A DNA stretch of 8,560 nt from Actinomycetota bacterium (GCA_016210805.1 JACQTL010000327.1:1-8560), one strand, 5' to 3'; numbered from the stretch's first letter, positions 1 to 6,167 are shown. A program made the numbers and translations. Notes: a model not told the origin generated them from the letters alone.

Positions 1-140
1 CGGGCCGGCTCCGTGGTGAGGGGCGCGGTGACCCGCTCGTACGTCTCGGCGACGAGGTCGTACGAGCGCCAGTCGGTCGTCGTCCCCGAGGCCCCGGGGA
101 CGATCCGGTTTGCGCCGGCCTCGGACCCCCGGCGTACCAT
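1..140 (-). CDS. N-terminal part of a probable class I SAM-dependent methyltransferase (partial)
   Basis: Reading the minus strand from an ATG at 140 gives 46 open codons that run off the left edge. After about 22 polar residues comes DWRSYDLVAETYERVTAP, which resembles the cap helix that precedes motif I in many type-11/UbiE-like class I methyltransferases (pattern W.xYDxVAxxYxRxxxP). The glycine-rich SAM-binding loop would lie beyond the edge, so the assignment rests on this one segment. The bases before the ATG give only a weak Shine-Dalgarno (GGGGAA). It is divergent from the ThDP enzyme with 27 bp between the starts, so promoters must overlap coding sequence. Substrate unknown. A different start further inside the frame cannot be excluded. 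Confidence 0.5.
   Translation of the reverse strand, partial: MVRRGSEAGANRIVPGASGTTTDWRSYDLVAETYERVTAPLTTEPA
135..140 (+). promoter_or_regulatory. Possible -10 element for the ThDP enzyme gene
   Basis: TACCAT fits the TAnnnT pattern of actinobacterial vegetative promoters and would start RNA about 20 nt before the TTG at 168. It overlaps the ATG of the divergent methyltransferase. No clear -35 is visible: TTGCGC at 110-115 is 19 bp away. Weak evidence. Confidence 0.25.
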
Positions 141-167
141 GGTTCCCCGAGCCCTGCGAGGACGGTC

Positions 168-1802
168 TTGGACAAGCCCAGGCACGGTGGACACCTTATC
201 GCGCAGGCCCTGAAGAACGAGGGGGTCCGCTACCTGTTCACGCTCTCCGGCGGGCACATCGCCCCGATCTACGACGGCTGCGTGGACGTCGGGATCGAGG
301 TCCTGGACTTCCGCCACGAGCAGGCCGCCGCCCACGCGGCCGACGGGTGGGCCCGGGTGACCCTCGGCCTGGGAGCCGTCGCCGTGACCGCCGGGCCCGG
401 GGTCACCGACGCCGTGACCGGCATCGCCAACGCGTTCTACGCGGACTCGCCGGTGATCGTGCTCTCCGGCAAGAACCCGATCTTCGAGTTCGAGATGGGG
501 TCGCTCCAGGAGATGGACCAGGTGACCCTGGTCCGGTCCATCACGAAGTGGGCCAGGTCCTGCTACGACGCCCGCCGGCTGGGCGACTACGCGACGACGG
601 CGATCCGCCACGCCAGGTCGGGCCGCCAGGGACCGGTGTTCCTCGACGTCCCCCTGGACGTGCAGTTCAACGCGTGGCCCCCGGGCGTCGAGGTGCCGGA
701 GGGCTACCGGACCGAGGCCCGGGCCCAGGGGGACCCCGACCTCGTGAGGCGGGCGGCCCGGCTCCTCGGGGAGGCCGACCACCCGATCGTCTTCGCGGGC
801 TCCGGGGTCCGGTGGTCCGGGGCCCACGAGGCCCTGGCCGCCCTGGCCGAGGCGTTCAGGGCTCCCGTGTTCCTGAACTCCCTGGCCCGGGGATGCCTCC
901 CCCCCGACCACCCCTACTTCTTCTCGGCGGCCCGGAAGTACGCCCTGGGCAAGTGCGACGTGATGCTCGCCCTCGGGGTGGACTGGGACTTCCGCCTGGG
1001 GTTCGGGACCCGGAACTTCGCCCCGGGGGTCCGGGTGGTCCAGGTGGACGTGGACGGGGTGCACATCGGCCGGAACCGCCCGGTCGAGGTGGGCATCGTG
1101 GGCGACCCCGGGATGGTGATCGAGCAGCTACTGGCGGAGGGAGTGGGAAGGGCGAAGGAGCCCGACTGGACGGCCGAGGTCCGGGCCGAGGAGCGGCGGC
1201 ACGAGGCCGAGGCCGAGGAGGGCATGAACGCCGACTCGGTGCCCGTCCACCCCCGGAGGTTCGCCCGGGAGATCCGCGACTTCCTGGATCCCGACGCCAT
1301 CGTGGTGGGCGACGGCGGCGACATCGTGGGCATCAGCGCCTCGATCGTGCAGGCCCGGGAGCCCGGGCACTGGCTCGACCCCGGGCCGTTCGGCTGTCTG
1401 GGGGTCGGGCCCTCCTTCGCCATCGCCGCCAAGCTGGCCAAGCCTGACAAGCAGGTGCTGGTGATCTACGGCGACGGGTCGTTCGGGCTGAACGCGATGG
1501 AGTACGACACGGCGATCCGCAAGGGGATCCCGTTCGTGGGCATCATCGGGAACGACGGCGCGTGGGGCCAGATCAAGGTGGCCCAGGAGACGCTCTACGG
1601 GCCGGGGAACGCGCCGGCCGCCGACCTGGGCGACGTGCCCTACGAGAGGATGGTCGAGGGGCTGGGCGGCTACGGCGAGCGGGTCGAGGACCCGGCCGAC
1701 ATCGGCCCGGCCCTCGGGCGGGCGTTCGACTCCGGCGTGCCGGCCTGCATCAACGTGCCGGTCGACGCCCGGCTGATGCAGCGGTCCTCCTACCTGGGCT
1801 GA
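168..1802 (+). CDS. Acetolactate synthase large-subunit-like ThDP-dependent enzyme (IlvG-like)
   Basis: A 544-residue protein of the ThDP-dependent decarboxylase/acetolactate synthase superfamily, the usual size for the family. The N-terminal PYR domain (about 5-165) has the conserved catalytic glutamate E51 in RHEQAA. A central domain (about 190-320) follows. The C-terminal PP domain (about 355-530) carries the ThDP/Mg motif G435-D436-G437 ... N462-D463. The opening (LSGGH, YDGC, GSLQE) and the WLDPGPFGCLG segment closely match what I remember of mycobacterial IlvG, a catalytic-subunit homologue of acetohydroxyacid synthase. After N462 the sequence lacks the MVRQWQ-like stretch typical of biosynthetic AHAS, and no small regulatory subunit lies nearby, so the true substrate (pyruvate, another 2-oxoacid or an acyl-CoA) is uncertain. 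The TTG start is set by GAGGA at 158-162, five bases upstream. It is convergent with the thioesterase, 9 bp away. Confidence 0.85.
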   Translation: MDKPRHGGHLIAQALKNEGVRYLFTLSGGHIAPIYDGCVDVGIEVLDFRHEQAAAHAADGWARVTLGLGAVAVTAGPGVTDAVTGIANAFYADSPVIVLSGKNPIFEFEMGSLQEMDQVTLVRSITKWARSCYDARRLGDYATTAIRHARSGRQGPVFLDVPLDVQFNAWPPGVEVPEGYRTEARAQGDPDLVRRAARLLGEADHPIVFAGSGVRWSGAHEALAALAEAFRAPVFLNSLARGCLPPDHPYFFSAARKYALGKCDVMLALGVDWDFRLGFGTRNFAPGVRVVQVDVDGVHIGRNRPVEVGIVGDPGMVIEQLLAEGVGRAKEPDWTAEVRAEERRHEAEAEEGMNADSVPVHPRRFAREIRDFLDPDAIVVGDGGDIVGISASIVQAREPGHWLDPGPFGCLGVGPSFAIAAKLAKPDKQVLVIYGDGSFGLNAMEYDTAIRKGIPFVGIIGNDGAWGQIKVAQETLYGPGNAPAADLGDVPYERMVEGLGGYGERVEDPADIGPALGRAFDSGVPACINVPVDARLMQRSSYLG

Positions 1803-1811
1803 CCGCGGCCG

Positions 1812-2210
1812 TCACCTCCCTCCTCGCGCCGACGCGGTCTCCAGGAAGGGTCCCCGGGGGACCACGACCCGTCCGTGGCGGCCCGTGGCCACCTCGCCGG
1901 CGGGGTCGCTCACCGAGAACTCGAAGGTCAGCCGGCTTCCCTCCACCTCCACCAGCCTGGCCGTGGCCCTGACCCGGGCTCCCCGGGGGGTGGGGGCCAG
2001 GTGCGTGAGCTCCACCCAGGAGCCCACCGAGGTCCGGTCCGGGCCCAGGCGGCCCTCCAGGGCCCGGACGGCCGCCCGCTCCGCCAGGGCCAGGACGGCC
2101 GGCGTCCCCAGCACGTCGACGTCCCCGGAACCCAGGGCCGGGGCGGTGAGCTCCTCGGTGACCTCGGTCTCCGCCGTCCCCTCGAGGCCCGGTCGGGGCG
2201 CGTCCGTCAT
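1812..2210 (-). CDS. Small hot-dog-fold thioesterase, FlK (fluoroacetyl-CoA thioesterase)-like
   Basis: A 132-residue single-domain protein, the length of hot-dog thioesterases. The order GTP (T36), LAERAA (E44) and LTHLAPTP (H70), followed by a VRATARLVEVEGSRLTFEF strand pair, matches the FlK subgroup. In characterised FlK the Thr-Glu-His set is T42/E50/H76, and the spacing here (8 and 26 residues) is identical. The family hydrolyses acyl-CoA thioesters in the cytosol; most environmental members probably act on other small acyl-CoAs rather than fluoroacetyl-CoA. I chose the ATG at 2210 because GAGGTGA (2218-2224) sits 7 bases upstream; an in-frame GTG at 2228 would add six residues. It converges with the ThDP enzyme and is divergent from the membrane-protein operon. 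Substrate not deducible. Confidence 0.75.
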   Translation of the reverse strand: MTDAPRPGLEGTAETEVTEELTAPALGSGDVDVLGTPAVLALAERAAVRALEGRLGPDRTSVGSWVELTHLAPTPRGARVRATARLVEVEGSRLTFEFSVSDPAGEVATGRHGRVVVPRGPFLETASARGGR

Positions 2211-2217
2211 CGCTTCG

Positions 2218-2224
2218 TCACCTC
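2218..2224 (-). promoter_or_regulatory. Ribosome binding site deciding the thioesterase start
   Basis: GAGGTGA on the minus strand lies 7 bases before the ATG at 2210. It falls inside the frame opened by the alternative GTG at 2228, so it argues for the shorter protein. Confidence 0.7.
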
Positions 2225-2234
2225 GCACGGTCGG

Positions 2235-2240
2235 TAGGCT
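2235..2240 (+). promoter_or_regulatory. Possible -10 element of the four-gene operon
   Basis: TAGGCT fits TAnnnT and lies in the 64-bp gap between two divergent starts. RNA would start near 2247, just before the GGAGGA at 2248-2253. No convincing -35 is visible. Moderate to weak evidence. Confidence 0.35.
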
Positions 2241-2257
2241 GTCCGGCGGAGGATGCC

Positions 2258-2278
2258 ATGAACGCGGAGCTGGGTTGA
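2258..2278 (+). other. Six-codon mini-ORF overlapping the start of the membrane-protein gene
   Basis: ATG-AAC-GCG-GAG-CTG-GGT-TGA (MNAELG, stop) follows the best ribosome binding site in the gap, GGAGGA at 2248-2253, four bases before the ATG. Its stop TGA (2276-2278) overlaps the TTG (2275-2277) that opens the downstream frame, giving a TTGA junction like a translational coupling site. It could be a leader peptide feeding ribosomes to the weaker TTG start. Alternatively, it could show that the gene truly begins at this ATG and that a single-base indel (assembly error or mutation) broke the frame. The sequence alone cannot separate these. Confidence 0.35.
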
Positions 2279-3048
2279 GCGGGCCGGCCGGGACCCTGGC
2301 CCTGGTGCTGGCCGAGACGGCGGTCGGCGGGACGGCCCTCCTCTACCTGACCCCCCTGTGGAGCGAGGTGAAGAGGGGGTTCTTCAAGGTCACCGGGACG
2401 ACGCTCCTGCTGCTCGGGGTGGCCACCTGGGGGTCCGTGGCCGCCTCCACCGGCGGGGAGGGCCCCGGGCGCGTGGCCCTCCTCCTGTCGGCGGCGTTCT
2501 CCGCGACGACGCTCGCGTGGCTGGTCCTCCTGTTCGCCCGGGCGCCCACGGCGGCCAGGGTGGTGGGCGTCGCCTCCGTGCCGCTCGGCGTCTTCTTGCT
2601 CGTGGCCCTGGCCGGAGCGGGGGAGCCCTCGTTCACCGTGTCCCTGCTCCAGCTCCTGGCCGGCGCGGCGTTCCTGGGAGCGGTGTGGGACGGGCTCCTG
2701 CTCGGGCACTGGTACCTGACCGACCGGGGGCTCACCAGGGCGCCGATCAACCGGTTCACGACGTTCCTCATGGTGGGGGTCGCTCTGGAGGCCGCCGCGG
2801 TCCTCCTCGGCGGGTTCGAGCCCACGGGGGGGTCGGCCTCGTTCAACCCGCTCCTCACTGCGGCTGGCTTGGCCACCTGGATCGCGCTGGGCATGGTGGC
2901 CGCCACCGCCCTGATCGCGGTGATGATCCGGCTCACCCTCCGGGGCCCCCGGTCCTCGGCCGTCCAGGCCGCCACGGGGTTCTTCTATCTCGCGGTGATC
3001 ACCGGGTTCACCGGAGAGCTGGCGGCCAAGGTCCGCTTCCTCCCCTGA
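2275..3048 (+). CDS. Polytopic membrane protein of unknown function (8 predicted helices)
   Basis: A 257-residue protein I cannot name. Hydrophobic segments lie at about 5-29, 36-58, 67-89, 94-115, 121-143, 160-180, 191-217 and 232-252, giving roughly eight membrane helices. A notable conserved-looking motif, GHWYLTDRGL (144-153), sits in the loop after helix 5; its His/Trp/Tyr residues could bind a ligand or cofactor, which is speculation. No signal peptide is separable from helix 1. The TTG at 2275 has GGAG (2266-2269) five bases upstream and is the only plausible start near the first helix; a GTG at 2305 is an alternative with no binding site. It is first in an apparent four-gene operon, 4 bp from the CPBP gene. 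Confidence 0.65.
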   Translation: MSGPAGTLALVLAETAVGGTALLYLTPLWSEVKRGFFKVTGTTLLLLGVATWGSVAASTGGEGPGRVALLLSAAFSATTLAWLVLLFARAPTAARVVGVASVPLGVFLLVALAGAGEPSFTVSLLQLLAGAAFLGAVWDGLLLGHWYLTDRGLTRAPINRFTTFLMVGVALEAAAVLLGGFEPTGGSASFNPLLTAAGLATWIALGMVAATALIAVMIRLTLRGPRSSAVQAATGFFYLAVITGFTGELAAKVRFLP

Positions 3049-3052
3049 GCCC

Positions 3053-3700
3053 ATGGCCCTCGCGGTGGCGGCGATCGGGTTCCTGGCCGCCGTGGCCTCG
3101 TGGCGCCTGGTGGCCTCGGGCCGGGCGAACGTCTGGGTGGCCTTGGGCGCGGTCATGGGCGCGGCCGGGGTCGCCGCGCTCCTCACCGGGTGGGTTGAGC
3201 TCTCGCCGGCGGTTGGCCCCCCCGTCGCCGCGGCGGGCGGCCTGGGCAGCGGGGTGGCCCTGTGGGCCGCCACGGTGGCGTTCGTGGCCGTGGCCTCCCG
3301 GTGGGAGCCGTTCCGTCGGCACGCCGAAGGCATCTACGCGCAGCGGGGAGACCTGTCGCTGGCCGCGGCCCTGGCCCTCGCCGTGGGCCTCGTGGTCACC
3401 GGTGAGGAGCTGTTCTGGCGGGGGCTGGTCCAGTCGCGCCTCGCGGACCTGCCGGCGCTCGGCCGAACGGGCGGCGCCCTGGCGGCCTGGGCCGGCTACG
3501 TCGCGGTGAACGCGGCGAGCGGGAGCCTGGTCCTCCTGGCCGGCGGCGTCGTGGCCGGGGCGGTGTGGGGCGGTCTGGCCCTGTGGACGGGGGGCGTCCT
3601 GGCCCCGTTGCTCAGCCACGCGGCCTGGACGGCGCTGATGGTCGTCGTGCCGCCGCCGGCGGCCGGCCGGCGGCCGGGTCCGGGGAGGAGGGCCCCGTGA
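3053..3700 (+). CDS. CPBP-family (Abi/CAAX protease-like) membrane protein with degenerate motifs
   Basis: A 215-residue multi-pass membrane protein. Motif 1 of CPBP intramembrane proteases is intact in GEELFWRG (E118, E119, R123). At the expected motif 2 (FxxxH) the sequence reads YVAVN (149-153), so the second metal/catalytic His is an Asn. At motif 3 a His is kept in LLSHAAWT (H189), but the usual Asn is T193. Active CPBP members (Rce1-like) cleave peptide substrates in the membrane; with motif 2 altered this one may be catalytically impaired or act as a scaffold. The C-terminus is a short Arg/Pro-rich tail. There is no binding site before the ATG, which lies 4 bp after the previous stop, so translation is probably coupled. 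Its TGA overlaps the next gene's GTG. Confidence 0.65.
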   Translation: MALAVAAIGFLAAVASWRLVASGRANVWVALGAVMGAAGVAALLTGWVELSPAVGPPVAAAGGLGSGVALWAATVAFVAVASRWEPFRRHAEGIYAQRGDLSLAAALALAVGLVVTGEELFWRGLVQSRLADLPALGRTGGALAAWAGYVAVNAASGSLVLLAGGVVAGAVWGGLALWTGGVLAPLLSHAAWTALMVVVPPPAAGRRPGPGRRAP

Positions 3701-4674
3701 TCCGCCCCCTCCCGGACTCCGTGCGCGACGTGCTCGATCGGGGGGCGCTCCTCCACCTGGCCTCCAGGACGTCCCGGGGGCCGCACGTGACCCCGGTCGT
3801 CCACGCCGTCCACGGGGACCGGCTCTGGGTGACCACGGCCCGCAGCTCGGTGAAGGCCCGAGCCTGGAAGCGGGACCCCGTCGTCGGCGGCCTGGTCAGG
3901 GCGGGGACCCTGGCCGTCTCCGTCACGGGAACCGTCAGGACGCACGACCTCCTGGACCCGGGGACGTGGGGGGCCTCGGTCCTTCACGCCCCGTCGATCG
4001 GCCTGGCGGCCGCCCGGTTCACCCTCCGCAACGCCCGCTTCTTCGCGGGCTACGCGGTGGACGCCCGGCACGTCCCGCTGGCCTGGACCCCTCCCGGGCG
4101 GGTGTTCGCGGCGATCGACGTGGAGCGGGTGGCCCTCATCGACCTGCGGGTCGGACGGGTGGTCCGGACGTGGGGCGTCCCCGATCCCCCCGGCGACCTC
4201 TTCCCGGGCACGCCGAGGTCGTTCGGGAGGCGCCGGGGATGGGATCCCCTGCCGGCACTCCCCGTCGACGTCACCTCCCGGATCGGGCGCTCGGGCCGGG
4301 CCGTGCTCGGGATCGAGGGTCCGGGCGGGCCGGTCGTCCTCCCGGCGGGGTGGGCGGCCGGTGCCGGGGACGGGATCGTGGCGGCCCTGCCGGAGGAGGT
4401 CCTGTCGCTGGCCGGGCTCCCCGGGTCCTCCGCCCGGGCCGCCCTCGTCGTGGACCGGGCCTCGGCCTGGAGGGCCAGGGCCATGACCGGCGTGCTCCTC
4501 GTCGGGCGGGGCGACGTGGTGATCCCCACGCGGCTGGAGCGGGGACGGGCCGCCGCGGACCGGGCCGTGGCCGCGACCGGCCAGGCCGCCTCGGGGGCGG
4601 CCGTGGTCCGGATCCGGGCGGAGCGGGCCGTGTGGTGGAGGGGCTGGTCGAGCGGTACGGTGACCGCCCCATGA
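3697..4674 (+). CDS. Tandem pyridoxamine-5'-phosphate-oxidase-like (FMN split-barrel) protein
   Basis: A 325-residue soluble protein. The N-terminal half has the split-barrel pattern of PNPOx/FMN-binding proteins: LLHLASRTSRGPHVTPV (18-34), a DRLWVTTARSSVKAR strand and loop (41-55) where family members bind the flavin phosphate, and LAVSVTGTVR (72-81). The second half (about 198-318) repeats the layout: GRAVLGIEGPGGPVVLPA, ALVVDRASAWRARAMTGVLLVGRG, and a closing VVRIRAERAVWWRGW strand. Two half-size barrels in one chain would mimic the usual homodimer. Flavin or F420 binding is inferred. The GTG start follows a strong GGGGAGGAGG and overlaps the upstream stop as GTGA; the end overlaps the next gene as ATGA. 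Alternative: a non-enzymatic split-barrel relative. An upstream in-frame extension is unlikely given this binding site. Confidence 0.65.
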   Translation: MIRPLPDSVRDVLDRGALLHLASRTSRGPHVTPVVHAVHGDRLWVTTARSSVKARAWKRDPVVGGLVRAGTLAVSVTGTVRTHDLLDPGTWGASVLHAPSIGLAAARFTLRNARFFAGYAVDARHVPLAWTPPGRVFAAIDVERVALIDLRVGRVVRTWGVPDPPGDLFPGTPRSFGRRRGWDPLPALPVDVTSRIGRSGRAVLGIEGPGGPVVLPAGWAAGAGDGIVAALPEEVLSLAGLPGSSARAALVVDRASAWRARAMTGVLLVGRGDVVIPTRLERGRAAADRAVAATGQAASGAAVVRIRAERAVWWRGWSSGTVTAP

Positions 4675-5117
4675 CGCGCGTGTCCACCACCGTCGAGGTC
4701 GAGGCGCCGCTGGAGCGGGTCTGGGAGGTCGTCTCGGATCCCCGGAACCTCCCCCGGTGGGACAGGCACATCACGGCCGTGGAGGGGGTCCCCGACTCCG
4801 GCCTGGAGGAGGGGACCACCTACGAGACCGAGCTCCGGTTCATGGGGCTGCACAGCCATGTGCATGCGGAGGTCGAGGAGCTGGACCCGCCCTCGTACGC
4901 GAGGATCCGGCTCTCCGGGCTGCTGGAGGCCGAGGTCATCACCCGGCTCGCCGCGCTCGACGGGGGCCGCACCAGGCTGGAGCAGGTGGTCGACTTCGAG
5001 TTCCGGGGCGGGACGCTGGCCCGGATGGCCTCCCGGGGGCTCCGGCTGACCGGGGGCCCGGCCATAGCGCTCCGCCGGGGCGTGGCCGCCCAGAAGCGGC
5101 AGGCCGAGGAGGGCTGA
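4671..5117 (+). CDS. SRPBCC/START-like ligand-binding protein (polyketide cyclase family)
   Basis: A 148-residue protein with the standard opening of the SRPBCC superfamily: a beta strand (STTVEVEAP, 5-13), then LERVWEVVSDPRNLPRWD (14-31), the hallmark helix-loop with the WxxVxDxxxxPxW pattern. Strands follow at about 49-58, 63-70, 76-82, 87-95 and 102-112, then a long C-terminal helix (115-145). These helix-grip proteins form a cavity for lipids or other hydrophobic molecules; some act as cyclases or aromatases, many only bind or carry. Ligand unknown. The ATG overlaps the previous TGA (ATGA), which indicates translational coupling. A GTG at 4635 is in frame but would add residues before the domain. 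It is last in the operon, followed by a hairpin. Confidence 0.8.
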   Translation: MTRVSTTVEVEAPLERVWEVVSDPRNLPRWDRHITAVEGVPDSGLEEGTTYETELRFMGLHSHVHAEVEELDPPSYARIRLSGLLEAEVITRLAALDGGRTRLEQVVDFEFRGGTLARMASRGLRLTGGPAIALRRGVAAQKRQAEEG

Positions 5118-5118
5118 C

Positions 5119-5139
5119 GCGGGGGGCTTCGCCCCCTGC
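5119..5139. terminator. GC-rich hairpin between convergent genes, possible bidirectional terminator
   Basis: GCGGGGGGC-TTC-GCCCCCTGC forms a nine-pair stem (one G-U) with a three-base loop, two bases after the SRPBCC stop. It is followed by a further CCCCC/GGGGGGG run (5142-5153) that could pair alternatively. There is no T-tract on either side, so it is not a classical intrinsic terminator, but U-less hairpins are proposed for high-GC actinobacteria. It lies between two convergent stops (5117 and 5160). Confidence 0.5.
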
Positions 5140-5159
5140 CGCCCCCGGGGGGGCCGAGC

Positions 5160-5495
5160 TCAGCGACGGCGGTCCTCGTCCTCCCGGTGGAAACGGAACT
5201 GCCGGCCGGGCCGCCCGATCACGAACCCCACGATCCCACCGACGATGGCGCACGCGAGCATCACCCAGATCAGCGGCACGGCGCTCTCGACGAACACGAA
5301 GTCGACGTTGGCCTTCTCCGAGTTCCCGATCACGAAGACGGCGAACACGACCACGAAGAAGAGCGCGACGGACAGCTTCACGACCCGGGCCTGACGCGAG
5401 CGCCGGAGGCGCTGGAGGTGCTCCCGGTCGAGGCGGGTGGCCTCGTCCTCCTCGACCTCCCGGTCGCCCTGGCGCTGCTCCTCCTCCGGTCGCAT
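5160..5495 (-). CDS. LapA-domain small membrane protein
   Basis: A 111-residue protein. A charged N-terminal stretch (1-38, rich in Glu and Arg) precedes two membrane helices at about 39-58 and 73-94, with FVIGNSEKANVDFVF (54-68) between them. This matches the LapA/DUF1049 pattern (FxxxNxxxVxxxF...PL) and is followed by a basic/acidic tail. LapA in proteobacteria helps regulate lipopolysaccharide synthesis. In an actinobacterium without LPS the domain's role is unknown, so only the domain name is transferred. The ATG at 5495 has GGGAGG four bases upstream. A promoter-like TCAGGATTA motif lies 27 bases upstream. It is divergent from the PAP2 gene, with an 84-bp gap. Confidence 0.8.
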   Translation of the reverse strand: MRPEEEQRQGDREVEEDEATRLDREHLQRLRRSRQARVVKLSVALFFVVVFAVFVIGNSEKANVDFVFVESAVPLIWVMLACAIVGGIVGFVIGRPGRQFRFHREDEDRRR

Positions 5496-5521
5496 CCCGC
5501 CTCCCTTGGGTCCGGCTGCCC

Positions 5522-5531
5522 GTAATCCTGA
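5522..5531 (-). promoter_or_regulatory. Promoter-like motif TCAGGATTAC upstream of the LapA-domain gene
   Basis: On the minus strand TCAGGATTAC ends 27 bases before the ATG at 5495, where a -10 element plus a short leader would place it. The first nine bases differ at one position from TCAGGATAA upstream of mrp, at nearly the same distance. No clear -35 is visible. The motif is probably part of the -10 region or a regulator site. Confidence 0.35.
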
Positions 5532-5579
5532 CACCTGTGGCGTTGCGCTCGCCACACCGCCTCCGGTTGGATACCCGCC

Positions 5580-6167
5580 GTGGCCCCTTCCCGCACCCTC
5601 CGTGCCCTGGCGGCCTCGGGGGCCGCCCTGGGCATCGAGATGCTCTCCTCCACCGGGCCGGGCAAGCGCCTGGACGGCTCGGTCTTCGGAGCGGTCAACC
5701 GGCACCGATCGGCCCACGTGGACCGGTTCTTCGGGGCGGTGACCGAGCTCGGGTCGCTGTACGCGGCCGTCTCGGCCACGGCGGCGCTGGTGGCGGCGAG
5801 GCGGGAGCGTGCGGCCCTCCGGGCCCTCGGGTCCGCGCTCTCGATGTGGGGGCTGGGGCAGGCGCTGAAGAAGCTGGTGTTCCGGGCCCGGCCCTACGAG
5901 GCCGACCCGGAGCTCCCGGGGCTCCGCCTCCTGATCGCCCGTCCCCGGGGGACGTCCTGGCCGAGCAGCCATCCGGCCGTGGCGCTGGCCTTCGTGGCCA
6001 CCGCCTGGGAGGAGCTGGGGCTCCCCAGGTCCCACCGGGCCGTCCTCGCCGCGCTGGCCGGCACCGTCGCCCTGTCCCGGGTGGCCCTCGGCGTGCACTA
6101 CCCGTCGGACGTGGTCGGCGGGCTCCTCCTCGGCCGGGCCGTCTCCCTGGCCGCCTCGGGCCGGTGA
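5580..6167 (+). CDS. PAP2-family lipid phosphatase (membrane)
   Basis: A 195-residue protein with all three phosphatase motifs of the PAP2/vanadium-haloperoxidase superfamily: K97-x6-R104-P105 (KKLVFRARP), P128-S-S-H131 and S166-R167-x5-H173-x3-D177 (SRVALGVHYPSD). H131 and H173 are the catalytic pair and D177 supports the nucleophile. Hydrophobic segments surround them (about 57-74, 83-98, 132-145, 154-166, 177-192), as in membrane members. Candidate substrates are undecaprenyl pyrophosphate, phosphatidate or phosphatidylglycerophosphate; the sequence does not choose. An N-terminal LDGSVFGAVNRHRS segment is typical of the family. The GTG at 5580 is the first reasonable start; there is no good binding site, so leaderless initiation is possible (GGATAC at 5569-5574 just upstream). 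It is followed by lgt, 56 bp away. Confidence 0.85.
   Translation: MAPSRTLRALAASGAALGIEMLSSTGPGKRLDGSVFGAVNRHRSAHVDRFFGAVTELGSLYAAVSATAALVAARRERAALRALGSALSMWGLGQALKKLVFRARPYEADPELPGLRLLIARPRGTSWPSSHPAVALAFVATAWEELGLPRSHRAVLAALAGTVALSRVALGVHYPSDVVGGLLLGRAVSLAASGR

Noticed and set aside
34..68. Inverted repeat CGCTCGTACG ... CGTACGAGCG with a 15-base loop
   Set aside because: It lies inside the methyltransferase frame and arises from the codons for RSYD and TYERV; no independent reason to call it an operator or terminator.
110..1447. Long open frame (445 codons) on the plus strand overlapping the ThDP enzyme
   Set aside because: Its product is Arg/Gly/Pro-rich with no domain, typical of an out-of-frame reading of GC-rich coding DNA; the overlapping frame has clear ThDP motifs.
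2218..3333. 371-codon minus-strand open frame opposite the membrane-protein and CPBP genes
   Set aside because: Product is dominated by Gly, Glu, Pro and Arg with no recognisable fold; the plus-strand frames encode regular membrane helices.
5139..5153. Second hairpin from the C5/G7 run after the main terminator hairpin
   Set aside because: It has essentially no loop (CCCCCGGGGGGG is contiguous), so it is more likely an alternative pairing partner of the first stem than a separate element.
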